Below, piece after piece: positions 1-7,734 of a stretch of DNA of 38,629 nucleotides. The stretch spans positions 1 to 38,629 of the forward strand of contig CAITHK010000230.1 of assembly GCA_903892175.1 (NCBI GenBank), read 5' to 3'. The notes under the pieces are model-generated. The model did not search any database. It had not been told where the DNA came from and saw only the letters and a program-made list of their open reading frames with translations. A program made the translations under genes and the position numbers. This stretch comes from an uncultured Burkholderiales bacterium. GTDB taxonomy: Bacteria > Pseudomonadota > Gammaproteobacteria > Burkholderiales > Burkholderiaceae_C. Every line of letters starts with the position of its first letter. Within the stretch, counting starts at the first letter, position 1.

Positions 1-366
1 ATCTGGGCAGAAAAAAACATGCGCCAAGGTACCGACACCCACGTCGGCCTTCCCTTGTTGACGCTAGAACGCCTGACATTTCGCTTTGTCTCCGGCGGCT
101 TTGCGCTCTTGACAGCCACTTTGGCAGCAGGTTGGTTGTTTGGCGACAGCCTGTATGGTGAGCAAGCCGCTTGGCGCTGGAACCATAAAACAGTGTTCTC
201 TGTGCTTTCTTGGTTGACCTTTGCCGCTTTGCTGATTGGACGCAACCGTTTTGGTTGGCGTGGTCGCACCGCGGTGCGCGTGCTCTACATCGGCTCGGGC
301 TTGCTGTTGCTGGGCTATGCCGGTTCACGCTTTGTCCTTGAAGTGGTGTTGGGCAGGAGCCTATGA
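1..366 (+). CDS. Cytochrome c assembly (CcsA/YpjD-like) membrane protein, C-terminal part
   Basis: The reading frame is open from the first base, so this is the C-terminal end of a gene that begins before the window; the ATG at 19 is probably internal. The visible part (about 121 residues) has three hydrophobic segments (roughly window residues 34-48, 65-83 and 95-112) and a conserved-looking WNHKTVFSVLSW stretch with a His before the second helix, as in the CcsA/HemX/YpjD family of integral membrane proteins. Family members act in cytochrome c biogenesis or are of uncertain role (the YpjD type). Family assignment rests on this C-terminal pattern and on the following PP0621-type small gene, its usual partner in betaproteobacteria. 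It overlaps that gene by 4 bases (ATGA), so the two are probably co-translated. Confidence 0.7.
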   Translation: MWAEKNMRQGTDTHVGLPLLTLERLTFRFVSGGFALLTATLAAGWLFGDSLYGEQAAWRWNHKTVFSVLSWLTFAALLIGRNRFGWRGRTAVRVLYIGSGLLLLGYAGSRFVLEVVLGRSL

Positions 367-581
367 AGTACCTGATCTTGCTGGTGATGGTGTTGGGTGG
401 TATCTGGTGGATTCGCCAACAACGCCCTCAACACAAAATCAACCCAAAAGACAAGCCCGCGGGACCTCAAACCATGGTGACCTGCGCGCACTGTGGTGCC
501 CATCTGCCCAGCAGCGATGCGGTAGCCGGGCAGCAAGCGGTGTATTGCAGCGAGGCGCATCGCTTGCAGAAGGAAGCATGA
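363..581 (+). CDS. Small membrane-anchored zinc-ribbon protein (PP0621 family-like)
   Basis: A 72-residue protein. It has one N-terminal hydrophobic segment (residues 3-16), a basic linker, and a small metal-binding-like module: CAHC at residues 41-44 and C62 followed by H66. This is the layout of the PP0621 family of short uncharacterised proteins. The ATG overlaps the stop of the upstream cytochrome c assembly-type gene in an ATGA, and ampD begins 10 bases downstream, so the three are probably one transcript. Its function is unknown; a membrane-tethered zinc-ribbon is all that can be seen. The short length is normal for the family. Confidence 0.65.
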   Translation: MKYLILLVMVLGGIWWIRQQRPQHKINPKDKPAGPQTMVTCAHCGAHLPSSDAVAGQQAVYCSEAHRLQKEA

Positions 582-591
582 GGGTCAGCGA

Positions 592-1197
592 ATGAGCGAC
601 GTCTCGCTGTGGCGCCAAGGCTGGTTCCAAGACGCGCAACACATTCACTCCCCCAACTTTGGTCCGCGCCCCTTGGGCACCGAGGTGGATTTGGTGGTGA
701 TCCACGCCATCAGCCTCCCTCCAGGCGAGTACGGGGGTCCTCAAGTCGCCGAGCTGTTCACCAACACACTGGATTGGGACGCCCACCCTTACTTTGGACA
801 AATTCGCGGCATGGAGGTGTCCGCACATTTTTTCATTCGACGACACGGTGAGTTGATCCAATTCGTCAGCTGCGATGACCGCGCTTGGCACGCGGGGCGT
901 TCGCACTACCGGGGCAGAGACGATTGCAACAACGACTCGGTTGGGATCGAGCTTGAAGGGCTGGATGGTCAAACTTTTGAACCAGCGCAGTATGAAACGC
1001 TTGGGAAACTCATCCAGGCCATCTCAGAACATTATCCGATTGCCCATATGGCGGGACACGAACATGTGGCGCCCGGACGCAAAGAAGACCCAGGTCCGGG
1101 CTTTGATTGGCGTTTTTTGCAACAGCGTTTGGGATGGTCTGATCGGTGTTTTCCCGAAAATATTTTTCTTTCATCGAACCTCGAAAAAAAATCTTAA
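592..1197 (+). CDS. ampD: 1,6-anhydro-N-acetylmuramyl-L-alanine amidase AmpD
   Basis: A 201-residue cytosolic zinc amidase of the amidase_2 fold. It cleaves the amide bond between 1,6-anhydroMurNAc and the L-Ala of recycled muropeptides, and so feeds peptidoglycan recycling and lowers the inducer of AmpC-type beta-lactamases where AmpR is present. The zinc ligands fit H38 (VVIHAIS), H156 (AGHEHVAPG) and D166 (RKEDPGPGFDW), with E120 in the GIELEG motif, matching H34/H154/D164/E116 of the Citrobacter enzyme. No signal peptide is visible, as expected for cytosolic AmpD. The freed tripeptide is re-ligated by Mpl, also encoded in this window. The start ATG lies 10 bases after the previous stop, with a GAGGGT-like ribosome site. 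Confidence 0.95.
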   Translation: MSDVSLWRQGWFQDAQHIHSPNFGPRPLGTEVDLVVIHAISLPPGEYGGPQVAELFTNTLDWDAHPYFGQIRGMEVSAHFFIRRHGELIQFVSCDDRAWHAGRSHYRGRDDCNNDSVGIELEGLDGQTFEPAQYETLGKLIQAISEHYPIAHMAGHEHVAPGRKEDPGPGFDWRFLQQRLGWSDRCFPENIFLSSNLEKKS

Positions 1198-1414
1198 GCC
1201 CTCTTGCATGCACCCAAGCGGGGCGTCAGTGAATTCATCTTTTTGCATCTCTTGAAAAGACGCGCTTTGGCGCGCCAAACTTGCCCAAAAGCGGCATGGA
1301 TTCTGGGTTTCGTTTCAACAACCGCATGCGCCTTGGGTTTCAATTGCATGTCAAAAAATCTGGCACCCAAGGCTTGGGTTGATAAATGATCCTCCACCGC
1401 ATTTATCCATGAAA
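1198..1414 (+). other. Non-coding gap between ampD and the nrd promoter
   Basis: No credible gene is visible here; the short open frames have no ribosome sites or recognisable products. The region is richer in A and T than its neighbours. It contains a perfect 14-bp palindrome, TTTGGCGCGCCAAA, at 1266-1279, and two partly similar CCTTGGGTT / CCAAGG-type stretches near 1331-1378. No convincing Rho-independent terminator for ampD was found. Confidence 0.5.
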
Positions 1415-1430
1415 ACACTACCCGTAGCGT
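1415..1430 (+). promoter_or_regulatory. Upstream NrdR box (NrdR-box 1)
   Basis: The 16-mer ACACTACCCGTAGCGT has the ACAC...(G)T architecture of the NrdR consensus, with a degenerate centre and one mismatch in the right half. Its start is 32 bp upstream of the start of the second box, three helical turns, which is the usual phasing of paired NrdR boxes. NrdR is an ATP-cone repressor of ribonucleotide reductase genes. Confidence 0.7.
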
Positions 1431-1431
1431 C

Positions 1432-1460
1432 TTGAAGGCCACCCCAACACCAGATATAGT
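1432..1460 (+). promoter_or_regulatory. Sigma-70-like promoter of nrdAB
   Basis: The -35 candidate TTGAAG (1432-1437) and -10 candidate TATAGT (1455-1460) are separated by 17 bp. The -10 lies inside the second NrdR box and the -35 lies between the two boxes, which fits repression by steric block. The predicted start of transcription is near 1467, about 110 nt before the chosen nrdA start codon. Confidence 0.65.
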
Positions 1461-1462
1461 GT
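1447..1462 (+). promoter_or_regulatory. Downstream NrdR box (NrdR-box 2)
   Basis: The 16-mer ACACCAGATATAGTGT closely follows the NrdR-box consensus (ACAC, AT-rich centre, GTGT). It overlaps the -10 hexamer of the nrdA promoter. Together with the box at 1415-1430 it forms the tandem pair that NrdR normally needs. Confidence 0.85.
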
Positions 1463-1576
1463 GCCCTGTTGGTGACGCGATCTGAACACATCACGCACCA
1501 GAGGCCACACGGCAGACCTGCACGAGCCATGCCACGCCCCACACAACGTCAATCAATCACAAGGATGAACCCCGTC

Positions 1577-4495
1577 ATGCAAATCGCTGAAAACGCGCCA
1601 CAGACAGCCAGCACAAGTCCCATGCCAACGCCTCAAGACCGCGTCGCGCCTGACAGCGTTTCCATGCTGGCCCATTACCAAATCATTCGTCGCAATGGTG
1701 CTGTGGTGCCTTTTGAACCCGCCAAAATTGCCGTGGCGATGATGAAAGCATTTTTGGCTGTGCATGGCACCCAAGGCGCGGCATCGGCCAGCGTTCGCGA
1801 AGTGGTGGACGCACTCACCCAAGCTGTGGTGCGTGCGCTGATGCGCTCACGCCCAGGTGGCGGCACCTTCCACATTGAAGACGTACAAGACCAGGTGGAG
1901 TTGGGGTTGATGCGTGGAGGCCACCATGAAATTGCCCGCGCTTACGTGCTGTACCGTGAACGCCGTACACAAGAACGCGCCCACACCAAAGAACAACACA
2001 GCCCAGCTGTGCCTGCGCTTCATGTGATGGAGGGCGGGCAACGAGTCCCCCTGGATCTGAACCACCTCCAAAGTTTGATTCAAGACGCCTGCACGGGCTT
2101 GGGCGCCGATGTCAAGCCCGACCCGATCATGGCTGAAACCATGCGCAACCTGTACGACGGCGTGCCCATGGACGAGGTGTACAAAGCCGCCATCTTGGCC
2201 ACGCGTACCCTGATCGAAAAAGACCCTGACTACACCTATGCCACCGCCCGTTTGCTGATGCACACCATCGTGCGCGAAGTGCTCGGTCAAGAAGTCGCCC
2301 ACTCAGACATGGGCCAACATTACGCAGATTACTTTCCGCAATTCATCCGCAAAGGGGTCGACAACGACTTGCTCGACGAGCGTCTGCTGCAATTTGACTT
2401 GGCACGCTTGGGCCAAGCCCTCAAAGCCGATCGTGATTTGAAATTCGATTACCTGGGCCTGCAAACCCTGTATGACCGTTATTTCCTACACGTGCGCAAA
2501 CAACGCATTGAGTTGCCACAGGCCTTTTTCATGCGCGTGGCCATGGGCTTGTCGTTGGACGAGATTGACCGTGAAGCCCGCGCGATTGAGTTCTACGAAG
2601 TGCTGTCTTCTTTCGACTTCATGTCAAGCACACCGACGCTGTTCAACAGCGGCACCTTGCGCTCGCAACTCTCCAGCTGCTACCTGACCACGGTGCCCGA
2701 CCATTTGGACGGCATTTACGAATCGATCAAAGAAAACGCCCTGCTGTCCAAATTCGCGGGTGGCTTGGGCAACGACTGGACGCGCGTGCGCGCTTTGGGC
2801 AGCCACATCAAAGGCACCAATGGCGAGTCACAAGGCGTGGTGCCGTTCTTGAAAGTGGTCAACGACACCGCTGTGGCTGTGAACCAAGGCGGCAAACGCA
2901 AGGGTGCAGTGTGTACCTATTTGGAAACATGGCACTTGGACATTGAAGAGTTCTTGGAACTGCGCAAGAACACCGGTGACGACCGTCGCCGCACCCACGA
3001 CATGAACACGGCCAACTGGATTCCTGATTTGTTCATGCGTCGCGTGATGGAAAAAGGTGAGTGGACCTTGTTCTCACCATCCGATGTGCCCGACTTGCAT
3101 GACCTGTTCGGATCAGCGTTCGAGAAAGCCTATGTGGCTTATGAAGAAAAAGCTCGCCGCGGCGAAATCAAGCCCAGCAAGACGGTGCAAGCCACCGACA
3201 TGTGGCGCAAGATGCTGTCGATGCTGTTCGAAACCGGCCATCCTTGGATCACTTTCAAAGATGCATGCAACGTGCGCTCGCCCCAGCAGCACGCAGGTGT
3301 GGTGCACTCGTCCAACCTGTGTACCGAGATCACGCTCAACACCAGCGACACCGAAACTGCGGTGTGTAACTTGGGCTCAGTGAACCTCTCGCAGCATTTG
3401 AAAGACGGCCCCAACGGCAAAGAAATCGACCACGACAAACTCAAGCGCACCATCACCGTGGCCATGCGCATGCTCGACAACGTGATCGACATCAACTACT
3501 ACGCAGTCAAAAAAGCGCGTGACTCGAACCTGCGCCACCGCCCTGTCGGCTTGGGTGTGATGTCTTTCCAAGACAGCTTGTACGAGATGCGCATTCCCTA
3601 CGCGTCGCAAGCCGCTGTGGAATTTGCCGACACCTCCATGGAGGCCATTTGCTACTACGCTTACTGGGCATCCACCGAGTTGGCCAAAGAGCGGGGCAAG
3701 TACTCCAGCTACAAAGGTTCGTTGTGGGACCGTGGTCTGTTGCCTTTGGACACTTTGGATATGTTGGCCAAGGAACGCGGCGGCTATGTAGAAGTAGACC
3801 GTTCAGCAACACTGGACTGGGATGCACTGCGCAAGAAAATTGCGCAAGACGGCATGCGCAACTCCAACTGTGTGGCGATTGCCCCCACGGCCACCATCTC
3901 CAACATCATCGGTGTCGACGCGTCGATTGAGCCTTGTTTTGGCAACCTCTCCGTCAAATCCAACTTGTCGGGCGAATTCACGGTGATCAATGGTTATTTG
4001 GTGCGCGACCTGAAGCGCCTGGGCCTGTGGGACGACGTGATGGTGATGGACTTGAAACACTTCGATGGCTCCTTGCGTCCCATCGACCGCGTGCCACAAG
4101 AAATCAAAGCCTTGTATGCCACCGCATTTGAAGTCGAGGCCACCTGGCTGGTAGAAGCGGCGGCTCGTCGCCAAAAGTGGATCGACCAAGCACAGTCTCT
4201 TAACATCTACATGGCGGGTGCCTCGGGCAAGAAGCTGGACGAGACCTACAAACTTGCCTGGCTGCGCGGCTTGAAGACCACGTACTACCTGCGCACATCC
4301 AGTGCACAACAAGTGGAGAAATCCACCGTGCAAGCTGGCTCGCACAATGCGGTGTCATCCAGTGGCGTGAGCAACAGTGGCATGAGCGCACTCGAAGCGG
4401 CTGCCGCTGCGGCACAAGCTCAGATGAATGCGATCCCTGCCACCGACATCAAGTTCTGTGGCGTGGACGATCCCACCTGCGAATCGTGCCAGTGA
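1577..4495 (+). CDS. nrdA: Ribonucleoside-diphosphate reductase class Ia, alpha subunit
   Basis: The large subunit reduces NDPs to dNDPs together with NrdB. From the chosen ATG it is 972 residues. AAGGA at 1561-1565 gives a ribosome site; the in-frame TTG at 1469 sits almost at the predicted transcription start and has none. Two ATP-cone modules are visible: a clear one at about residues 33-126 (YQIIRRNGAVVPFEPAKI) and a second, more diverged one at about 147-238. Active-site residues are C368 (SSCYL) paired with C597 (AVCNLGSVNL), and the radical-site triad N580, C582, E584 (NLCTEI). The tail ends CESCQ, a CxxC pair for re-reduction by thioredoxin or glutaredoxin. nrdB follows after 97 bp. 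Transcription is probably controlled by NrdR, activity by dATP/ATP at the cones. Confidence 0.97.
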   Translation: MQIAENAPQTASTSPMPTPQDRVAPDSVSMLAHYQIIRRNGAVVPFEPAKIAVAMMKAFLAVHGTQGAASASVREVVDALTQAVVRALMRSRPGGGTFHIEDVQDQVELGLMRGGHHEIARAYVLYRERRTQERAHTKEQHSPAVPALHVMEGGQRVPLDLNHLQSLIQDACTGLGADVKPDPIMAETMRNLYDGVPMDEVYKAAILATRTLIEKDPDYTYATARLLMHTIVREVLGQEVAHSDMGQHYADYFPQFIRKGVDNDLLDERLLQFDLARLGQALKADRDLKFDYLGLQTLYDRYFLHVRKQRIELPQAFFMRVAMGLSLDEIDREARAIEFYEVLSSFDFMSSTPTLFNSGTLRSQLSSCYLTTVPDHLDGIYESIKENALLSKFAGGLGNDWTRVRALGSHIKGTNGESQGVVPFLKVVNDTAVAVNQGGKRKGAVCTYLETWHLDIEEFLELRKNTGDDRRRTHDMNTANWIPDLFMRRVMEKGEWTLFSPSDVPDLHDLFGSAFEKAYVAYEEKARRGEIKPSKTVQATDMWRKMLSMLFETGHPWITFKDACNVRSPQQHAGVVHSSNLCTEITLNTSDTETAVCNLGSVNLSQHLKDGPNGKEIDHDKLKRTITVAMRMLDNVIDINYYAVKKARDSNLRHRPVGLGVMSFQDSLYEMRIPYASQAAVEFADTSMEAICYYAYWASTELAKERGKYSSYKGSLWDRGLLPLDTLDMLAKERGGYVEVDRSATLDWDALRKKIAQDGMRNSNCVAIAPTATISNIIGVDASIEPCFGNLSVKSNLSGEFTVINGYLVRDLKRLGLWDDVMVMDLKHFDGSLRPIDRVPQEIKALYATAFEVEATWLVEAAARRQKWIDQAQSLNIYMAGASGKKLDETYKLAWLRGLKTTYYLRTSSAQQVEKSTVQAGSHNAVSSSGVSNSGMSALEAAAAAAQAQMNAIPATDIKFCGVDDPTCESCQ

Positions 4496-4522
4496 TTTTT
4501 TGCAATTGAGCAACACAAATCA

Positions 4523-4562
4523 GCAACGAAGTGAAGGAACGCTTTGCGTTTCTCTTCGTTGC
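4523..4562 (+). other. Intercistronic hairpin between nrdA and nrdB
   Basis: GCAACGAAG (4523-4531) pairs perfectly with CTTCGTTGC (4554-4562). The 22-nt interior can extend the stem imperfectly through GAACG and CGTTTC. There is no T-run after it, so it does not look like an intrinsic terminator. It could protect nrdA mRNA 3' ends or adjust the NrdA:NrdB ratio. Confidence 0.6.
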
Positions 4563-4592
4563 ATTCATAATTAGCGTATTGGAAAATTTTCT

Positions 4593-5789
4593 ATGTTGAC
4601 CTGGGACGAAGAAGTCAAGCCCTCATCGCCATCACCACTAGCAAGCGGCATCACTGCCCGCTCGATGGAACTCCCACCTCTTTCTGCAGCACCTGTCTCT
4701 TCAGTGCGCACCTTGAACGATGGTGCAACAGCGCCAATAGCACCTGCGCCTTCCACGGCAGCCTCCAGCGAACGACGCGTCAATGCAGCTGACAAGCGCA
4801 TCATCAACGGGCAAACCGATGTGAACCAACTGGTTCCCTTCAAGTACAAGTGGGCTTGGGAAAAATACCTCGCCACCTGTGCCAACCATTGGATGCCACA
4901 AGAAGTGAACATGACACGCGACATCGCGTTGTGGAAAGATCCCAATGGCCTGAGCGACGACGAACGCCGTTTGGTCATGCGCAACTTAGGTTTCTTTGTG
5001 ACAGCCGACTCTTTGGCCGCCAACAACATTGTGCTGGGCACTTACCGCCACATCACAGCGCCCGAATGCCGTCAGTTTTTGCTGCGTCAAGCCTTTGAAG
5101 AAGCCATTCATACCCACGCTTACCAATACATCGTGGAGTCTTTGGGTCTGGACGAGTCTGAAATCTTCAATGCGTACCATGAAGTTAAGTCGATCCGGGA
5201 CAAAGACGAATTCCTGATCCCGTTCATCGACGCGATCATGAATCCCAATTTCCACACCGGAACCCCTGAAACCGATCAGACGCTGCTGAAATCTTTGATT
5301 GTTTTTGCCTGCTTGATGGAGGGCTTGTTCTTCTACGTGGGCTTCACACAAATTCTGGCTTTGGGTCGTCAAAACAAAATGACGGGTGCTGCTGAACAAT
5401 ACCAGTACATCTTGCGCGATGAGTCGATGCACTGCAACTTTGGCATTGACCTGATCAACACCATCAAGCTCGAAAACCCACACCTGTGGACCGCAGACTT
5501 CAAAGCAGAAATCAAAGACTTGTTCATGAAAGCTGTAGAGCTTGAATACCGTTATGCCGAAGACACCATGCCTCGCGGCGTGCTGGGTTTGAATGCATCG
5601 ATGTTCAAGGGTTACTTGCGCTACATTGCCAACCGTCGCGCAACGCAGATTGGCTTGGAGCAATTGTTCCCCAATGAAGAGAACCCTTTCCCCTGGATGA
5701 GCGAGATGATCGACCTCAAAAAGGAACGCAATTTCTTTGAAACCCGTGTGATCGAGTACCAATCTGGTGGTGCTCTGTCGTGGGATTGA
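4593..5789 (+). CDS. nrdB: Ribonucleoside-diphosphate reductase class Ia, beta subunit
   Basis: The small subunit, 398 residues, carries the diferric-tyrosyl radical cofactor used by NrdA. The metal ligands fit D139 (TADSLAANN), E170 and H173 ([12 protein letters not shown]), E243 ([10 protein letters not shown]), and E277 and H280 (RDESMH). Y177, four residues after H173, is the radical tyrosine, with the same spacing as D84/E115/H118/Y122/E204/E238/H241 of E. coli. The first 60 or so residues are a Pro/Ser/Ala-rich extension before the conserved core, common in betaproteobacterial NrdB. The C-terminal GGALSWD tail would dock to NrdA. It is co-directional with nrdA across a 97-bp gap containing a hairpin, and probably on the same mRNA. 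Confidence 0.97.
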   Translation: MLTWDEEVKPSSPSPLASGITARSMELPPLSAAPVSSVRTLNDGATAPIAPAPSTAASSERRVNAADKRIINGQTDVNQLVPFKYKWAWEKYLATCANHWMPQEVNMTRDIALWKDPNGLSDDERRLVMRNLGFFVTADSLAANNIVLGTYRHITAPECRQFLLRQAFEEAIHTHAYQYIVESLGLDESEIFNAYHEVKSIRDKDEFLIPFIDAIMNPNFHTGTPETDQTLLKSLIVFACLMEGLFFYVGFTQILALGRQNKMTGAAEQYQYILRDESMHCNFGIDLINTIKLENPHLWTADFKAEIKDLFMKAVELEYRYAEDTMPRGVLGLNASMFKGYLRYIANRRATQIGLEQLFPNEENPFPWMSEMIDLKKERNFFETRVIEYQSGGALSWD

Positions 5790-5978
5790 TGCCACACACA
5801 CGATGACAACCCATTTGTCCGCCACACACACAAACACCCAATTCGAGGTGGGGTGTCGGACTCACTGTGTTCATGGGGTTGGACCCGGGTCCAGCGCCAT
5901 GAATCGCTTCGCAGGCATCCAACAGATGCGAAGTGCTTTTCACCCAATGATCTCAACCTGATCTAGGAGAATATAAAA
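5790..5978 (+). other. Intergenic region between nrdB and the H1-like gene
   Basis: No gene is visible. GCCACACACAC occurs twice, at 5791-5801 and 5821-5831, exactly 30 bp apart. A perfect 14-bp palindrome, TGGACCCGGGTCCA, lies at 5880-5893. A hairpin follows at 5907-5933. AGGAG at about 5965-5969 serves the H1-like gene. Confidence 0.5.
5907..5940 (+). terminator. Probable terminator after nrdB
   Basis: CTTCG (5907-5911) pairs with CGAAG (5929-5933), and CATC (5916-5919) with GATG (5925-5928), leaving a CAGG bulge on the 5' side. TGCTTTT follows. The stem is imperfect and the T-run short, so the call is moderate. Confidence 0.4.
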
Positions 5979-6422
5979 ATGGCAACTGCAAAAAAACCGG
6001 CCGCTAAAAAGGCCCCCGCAAAGAAAGCTGTTGTGGCCAAAAAGCCCGCAGCTAAAAAAGTAGCCGCTAAAAAGCCGGCCGCAAAGAAAGTAGCAGCTAA
6101 AAAGCCAGCAGCTAAAAAAGTTGCTGCTAAGAAGCCTGTTGCTAAAAAAGTAGCCGCTAAAAAGCCAGCAGCCAAAAAAGTTGCTGCTAAGAAGCCTGTT
6201 GCTAAAAAAGCAGCCGCTAAAAAGCCAGCCGCTAAAAAAGTTGCTGCTAAAAAAGTAGCGAAAAAAGCTGCTGCTAAAAAACCAGCTGCTAAAAAGCCTG
6301 CTGCCAAGAAAGCTGCCAAAAAACCAGCCGCCAAGAAAGCTGCGAAAGCACCCGCTGCCCCTGCGCAGACGACGCTGAACCCTCAAGCTGCGTGGCCGTT
6401 CCCGACCGCCAGCAAGCCCTGA
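5979..6422 (+). CDS. Histone H1-like nucleoid protein, Lys/Ala/Pro repeats
   Basis: A 147-residue, extremely basic protein composed almost entirely of Ala, Lys, Pro and Val. It consists of tandem AAKK-type tetrads arranged in 10-residue units such as VAAKKPAAKK, with a short non-repetitive tail (TTLNPQAAWPF region). This is the eukaryotic-H1-tail-like family found in Bordetella (BpH1) and other Burkholderiales. These proteins bind DNA non-specifically and influence nucleoid compaction. AGGAG lies 8-9 nt before the ATG and a strong terminator follows, so the gene can be expressed alone. Its position directly after nrdAB is commonly seen in the order. The number of repeats is expected to vary between strains because the DNA itself is repetitive. 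Confidence 0.88.
   Translation: MATAKKPAAKKAPAKKAVVAKKPAAKKVAAKKPAAKKVAAKKPAAKKVAAKKPVAKKVAAKKPAAKKVAAKKPVAKKAAAKKPAAKKVAAKKVAKKAAAKKPAAKKPAAKKAAKKPAAKKAAKAPAAPAQTTLNPQAAWPFPTASKP
6061..6240 (+). repeat. Three 60-bp (six 30-bp) tandem repeats inside the H1-like gene
   Basis: Blocks 6061-6120, 6121-6180 and 6181-6240 align base for base. The second and third differ at only a few positions. Each 60-bp block encodes two 10-residue units. The in-frame periodicity means slippage would change protein length by multiples of 10 residues without a frameshift. Confidence 0.85.
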
Positions 6423-6458
6423 TTTCACGATCAGTGGCGACGGTTCTTCCGTCAGCTC

Positions 6459-6489
6459 AAGCCCGAAGTCGCAAGGCTTCGGGCTTTTT
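6459..6489 (+). terminator. Rho-independent terminator of the H1-like gene
   Basis: AAGCCCGAAG (6459-6468) pairs perfectly with CTTCGGGCTT (6477-6486) across an 8-nt loop. TTT follows directly, making five T in a row. It begins 36 bases after the H1-like stop codon. Confidence 0.9.
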
Positions 6490-6513
6490 CAATGTATGAA
6501 TGGGTGTGATGCC

Positions 6514-6849
6514 ATGACGTTGCCAGCACTGAGCTTTCTGCGCCCACAAAAAGATGGCGCAGTGAGGGTGGATGTGCACGTGATTCCCAATGCATCACGC
6601 ACCCAACCCGATGGTGTGCACGACGGCGCTTTGCGGGTGCGCTTGCATGCCCCGCCGGTAGACGGCAAGGCCAACACAGCCTTGATGGCGTGGCTGGCAG
6701 AAGCACTCAAAATTCCTAAAAACCAAGTGACCTTGGTGCGCGGCCAAACCTCTAAGCGCAAACACTTGCAGGTCAGCGCCAGCGCCGCGGCCCATGCCCA
6801 GTGGGCCGTGTTACAGGATCAAGCGATGGCCAAGGATCCCAGGGTGTAG
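6514..6849 (+). CDS. DUF167 / YggU family protein
   Basis: A 111-residue protein of the DUF167 (YggU) family, recognised by the core VHVIPNASRTQ ... LRVRLHAPPVDGKANTALMAWLA ... VTLVRGQTSKRKHL. These are small alpha/beta proteins of unknown biochemical role. The start at 6514 is preferred over the in-frame ATG at 6496, because 6496 lies only 7 bases after the upstream terminator and lacks a ribosome site, whereas GGTGTGA lies about 8 nt before 6514. Both starts remain possible. The 3' end overlaps the convergent kinase gene by 31 bp. Confidence 0.8.
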   Translation: MTLPALSFLRPQKDGAVRVDVHVIPNASRTQPDGVHDGALRVRLHAPPVDGKANTALMAWLAEALKIPKNQVTLVRGQTSKRKHLQVSASAAAHAQWAVLQDQAMAKDPRV

Positions 6850-7718
6850 TTTTGCGGCCCCCGCTGGGCGATCTTGAGTGCTCCCACCTGATTGCCCAAA
6901 GCGGCACATTTCGCCAGTGACCAGCCTTGCTCCAAACCAAACAACAAAGCGCCGCGCCATGCGTCGCCACAGCCTGTGGGATCGACCACCGCCTGGGGCT
7001 TGACCGGGGGAACCCAGGTTTTTTCGCCGTCAATCCAAACCTCGCAGCCCTCGGCACCCAGCGTGACAACCAAGCCTTGAACGCGGCGGGAAATGTCTGC
7101 ACTGCTCAAGCCCGTTCGGTCGCACAACATCTTGCCCTCGTAGTCATTGACGGTGACCCACGTCGATTGGTCAATGAAGTGCGCCAACTCAGCCCCGTCA
7201 AACATGGGCAGGCCCTGGCCTGGATCGAACACAAAGGGAATGTCGGCTTTCTTGAATTGCTCGGCGTGCTGCAGCATGGCGTCACGACCATCAGGCGAAA
7301 TGATGCCCAACTTGACATCGCTGCGCTTTTCAATCTGCAAGGTGTGCGCCTGCATCATCGCACCGGGGTGAAAGGCCGTGATTTGGTTGTTGTCGCGGTC
7401 CGTCATGATCATGGCTTGGGCGGTGTAGGTGCCTTCAACTTGGCGCACAAACTCGGTCGCGATGCCCAAGTCTTTGAGGCGCTGAAAGTAGTCACTGCCG
7501 TCGCTTCCCAATGTCGCCATAGGCAAAGGCGTTCCGCCCAAAATTTTCAAACTGTAGGCAATGTTGCCTGCACAGCCCCCAAAGTCGCGCCGCAAAGCTG
7601 GCACCAAAAACGACACATTCAAGATGTGCAATTGCTCGGGCAAGATTTGCTCGGCAAAGCGCCCTTCAAAACTCATGATGGTGTCAAACGCAAGCGAGCC
7701 ACAAATCAGCGAAGCCAT
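6819..7718 (-). CDS. PfkB-family carbohydrate/nucleoside kinase (adenosine kinase-like)
   Basis: A 299-residue ribokinase-fold kinase. The N-terminal GSLAFDTIM start, a glycine-rich FGGCAGNIAYSL motif near residues 46-57, and the C-terminal signature DPTGCGDAWRGALL (about 248-261) identify PfkB. D254 within GCGD is the expected catalytic base, and Cys replaces the Ala of the classical GAGD. Burkholderiales relatives are often labelled adenosine kinase, but the substrate cannot be decided from sequence alone. It is the last gene of the accB-accC-prmA-DUF3426 series, starts 16 bp after the DUF3426 stop, and has a GAGAAAG ribosome site. The 3' end overlaps the DUF167 gene head to head. Confidence 0.85.
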   Translation of the reverse strand: MASLICGSLAFDTIMSFEGRFAEQILPEQLHILNVSFLVPALRRDFGGCAGNIAYSLKILGGTPLPMATLGSDGSDYFQRLKDLGIATEFVRQVEGTYTAQAMIMTDRDNNQITAFHPGAMMQAHTLQIEKRSDVKLGIISPDGRDAMLQHAEQFKKADIPFVFDPGQGLPMFDGAELAHFIDQSTWVTVNDYEGKMLCDRTGLSSADISRRVQGLVVTLGAEGCEVWIDGEKTWVPPVKPQAVVDPTGCGDAWRGALLFGLEQGWSLAKCAALGNQVGALKIAQRGPQNYTLGSLAIA

Positions 7719-7734
7719 ATCGATACTTTCTCAA

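Noticed and set aside
1403-1411. DnaA-box-like TTATCCATG near the nrd promoter
   Set aside because: Two mismatches to TTATCCACA and no second copy nearby; too weak to call, although nrd genes are DnaA targets in E. coli.
1204-1442. Short open frames in the ampD-nrdA gap
   Set aside because: No ribosome site, no recognisable product, and overlap with the promoter and NrdR boxes.
1469-1576. Upstream TTG start giving nrdA 36 more residues
   Set aside because: It would start almost at the predicted transcription start, has no ribosome site, and the extra residues look non-conserved. ATG 1577 has AAGGA upstream.
6061-6240. CRISPR-like regular repeats
   Set aside because: Repeats are contiguous, without spacers, and encode the H1-like protein.
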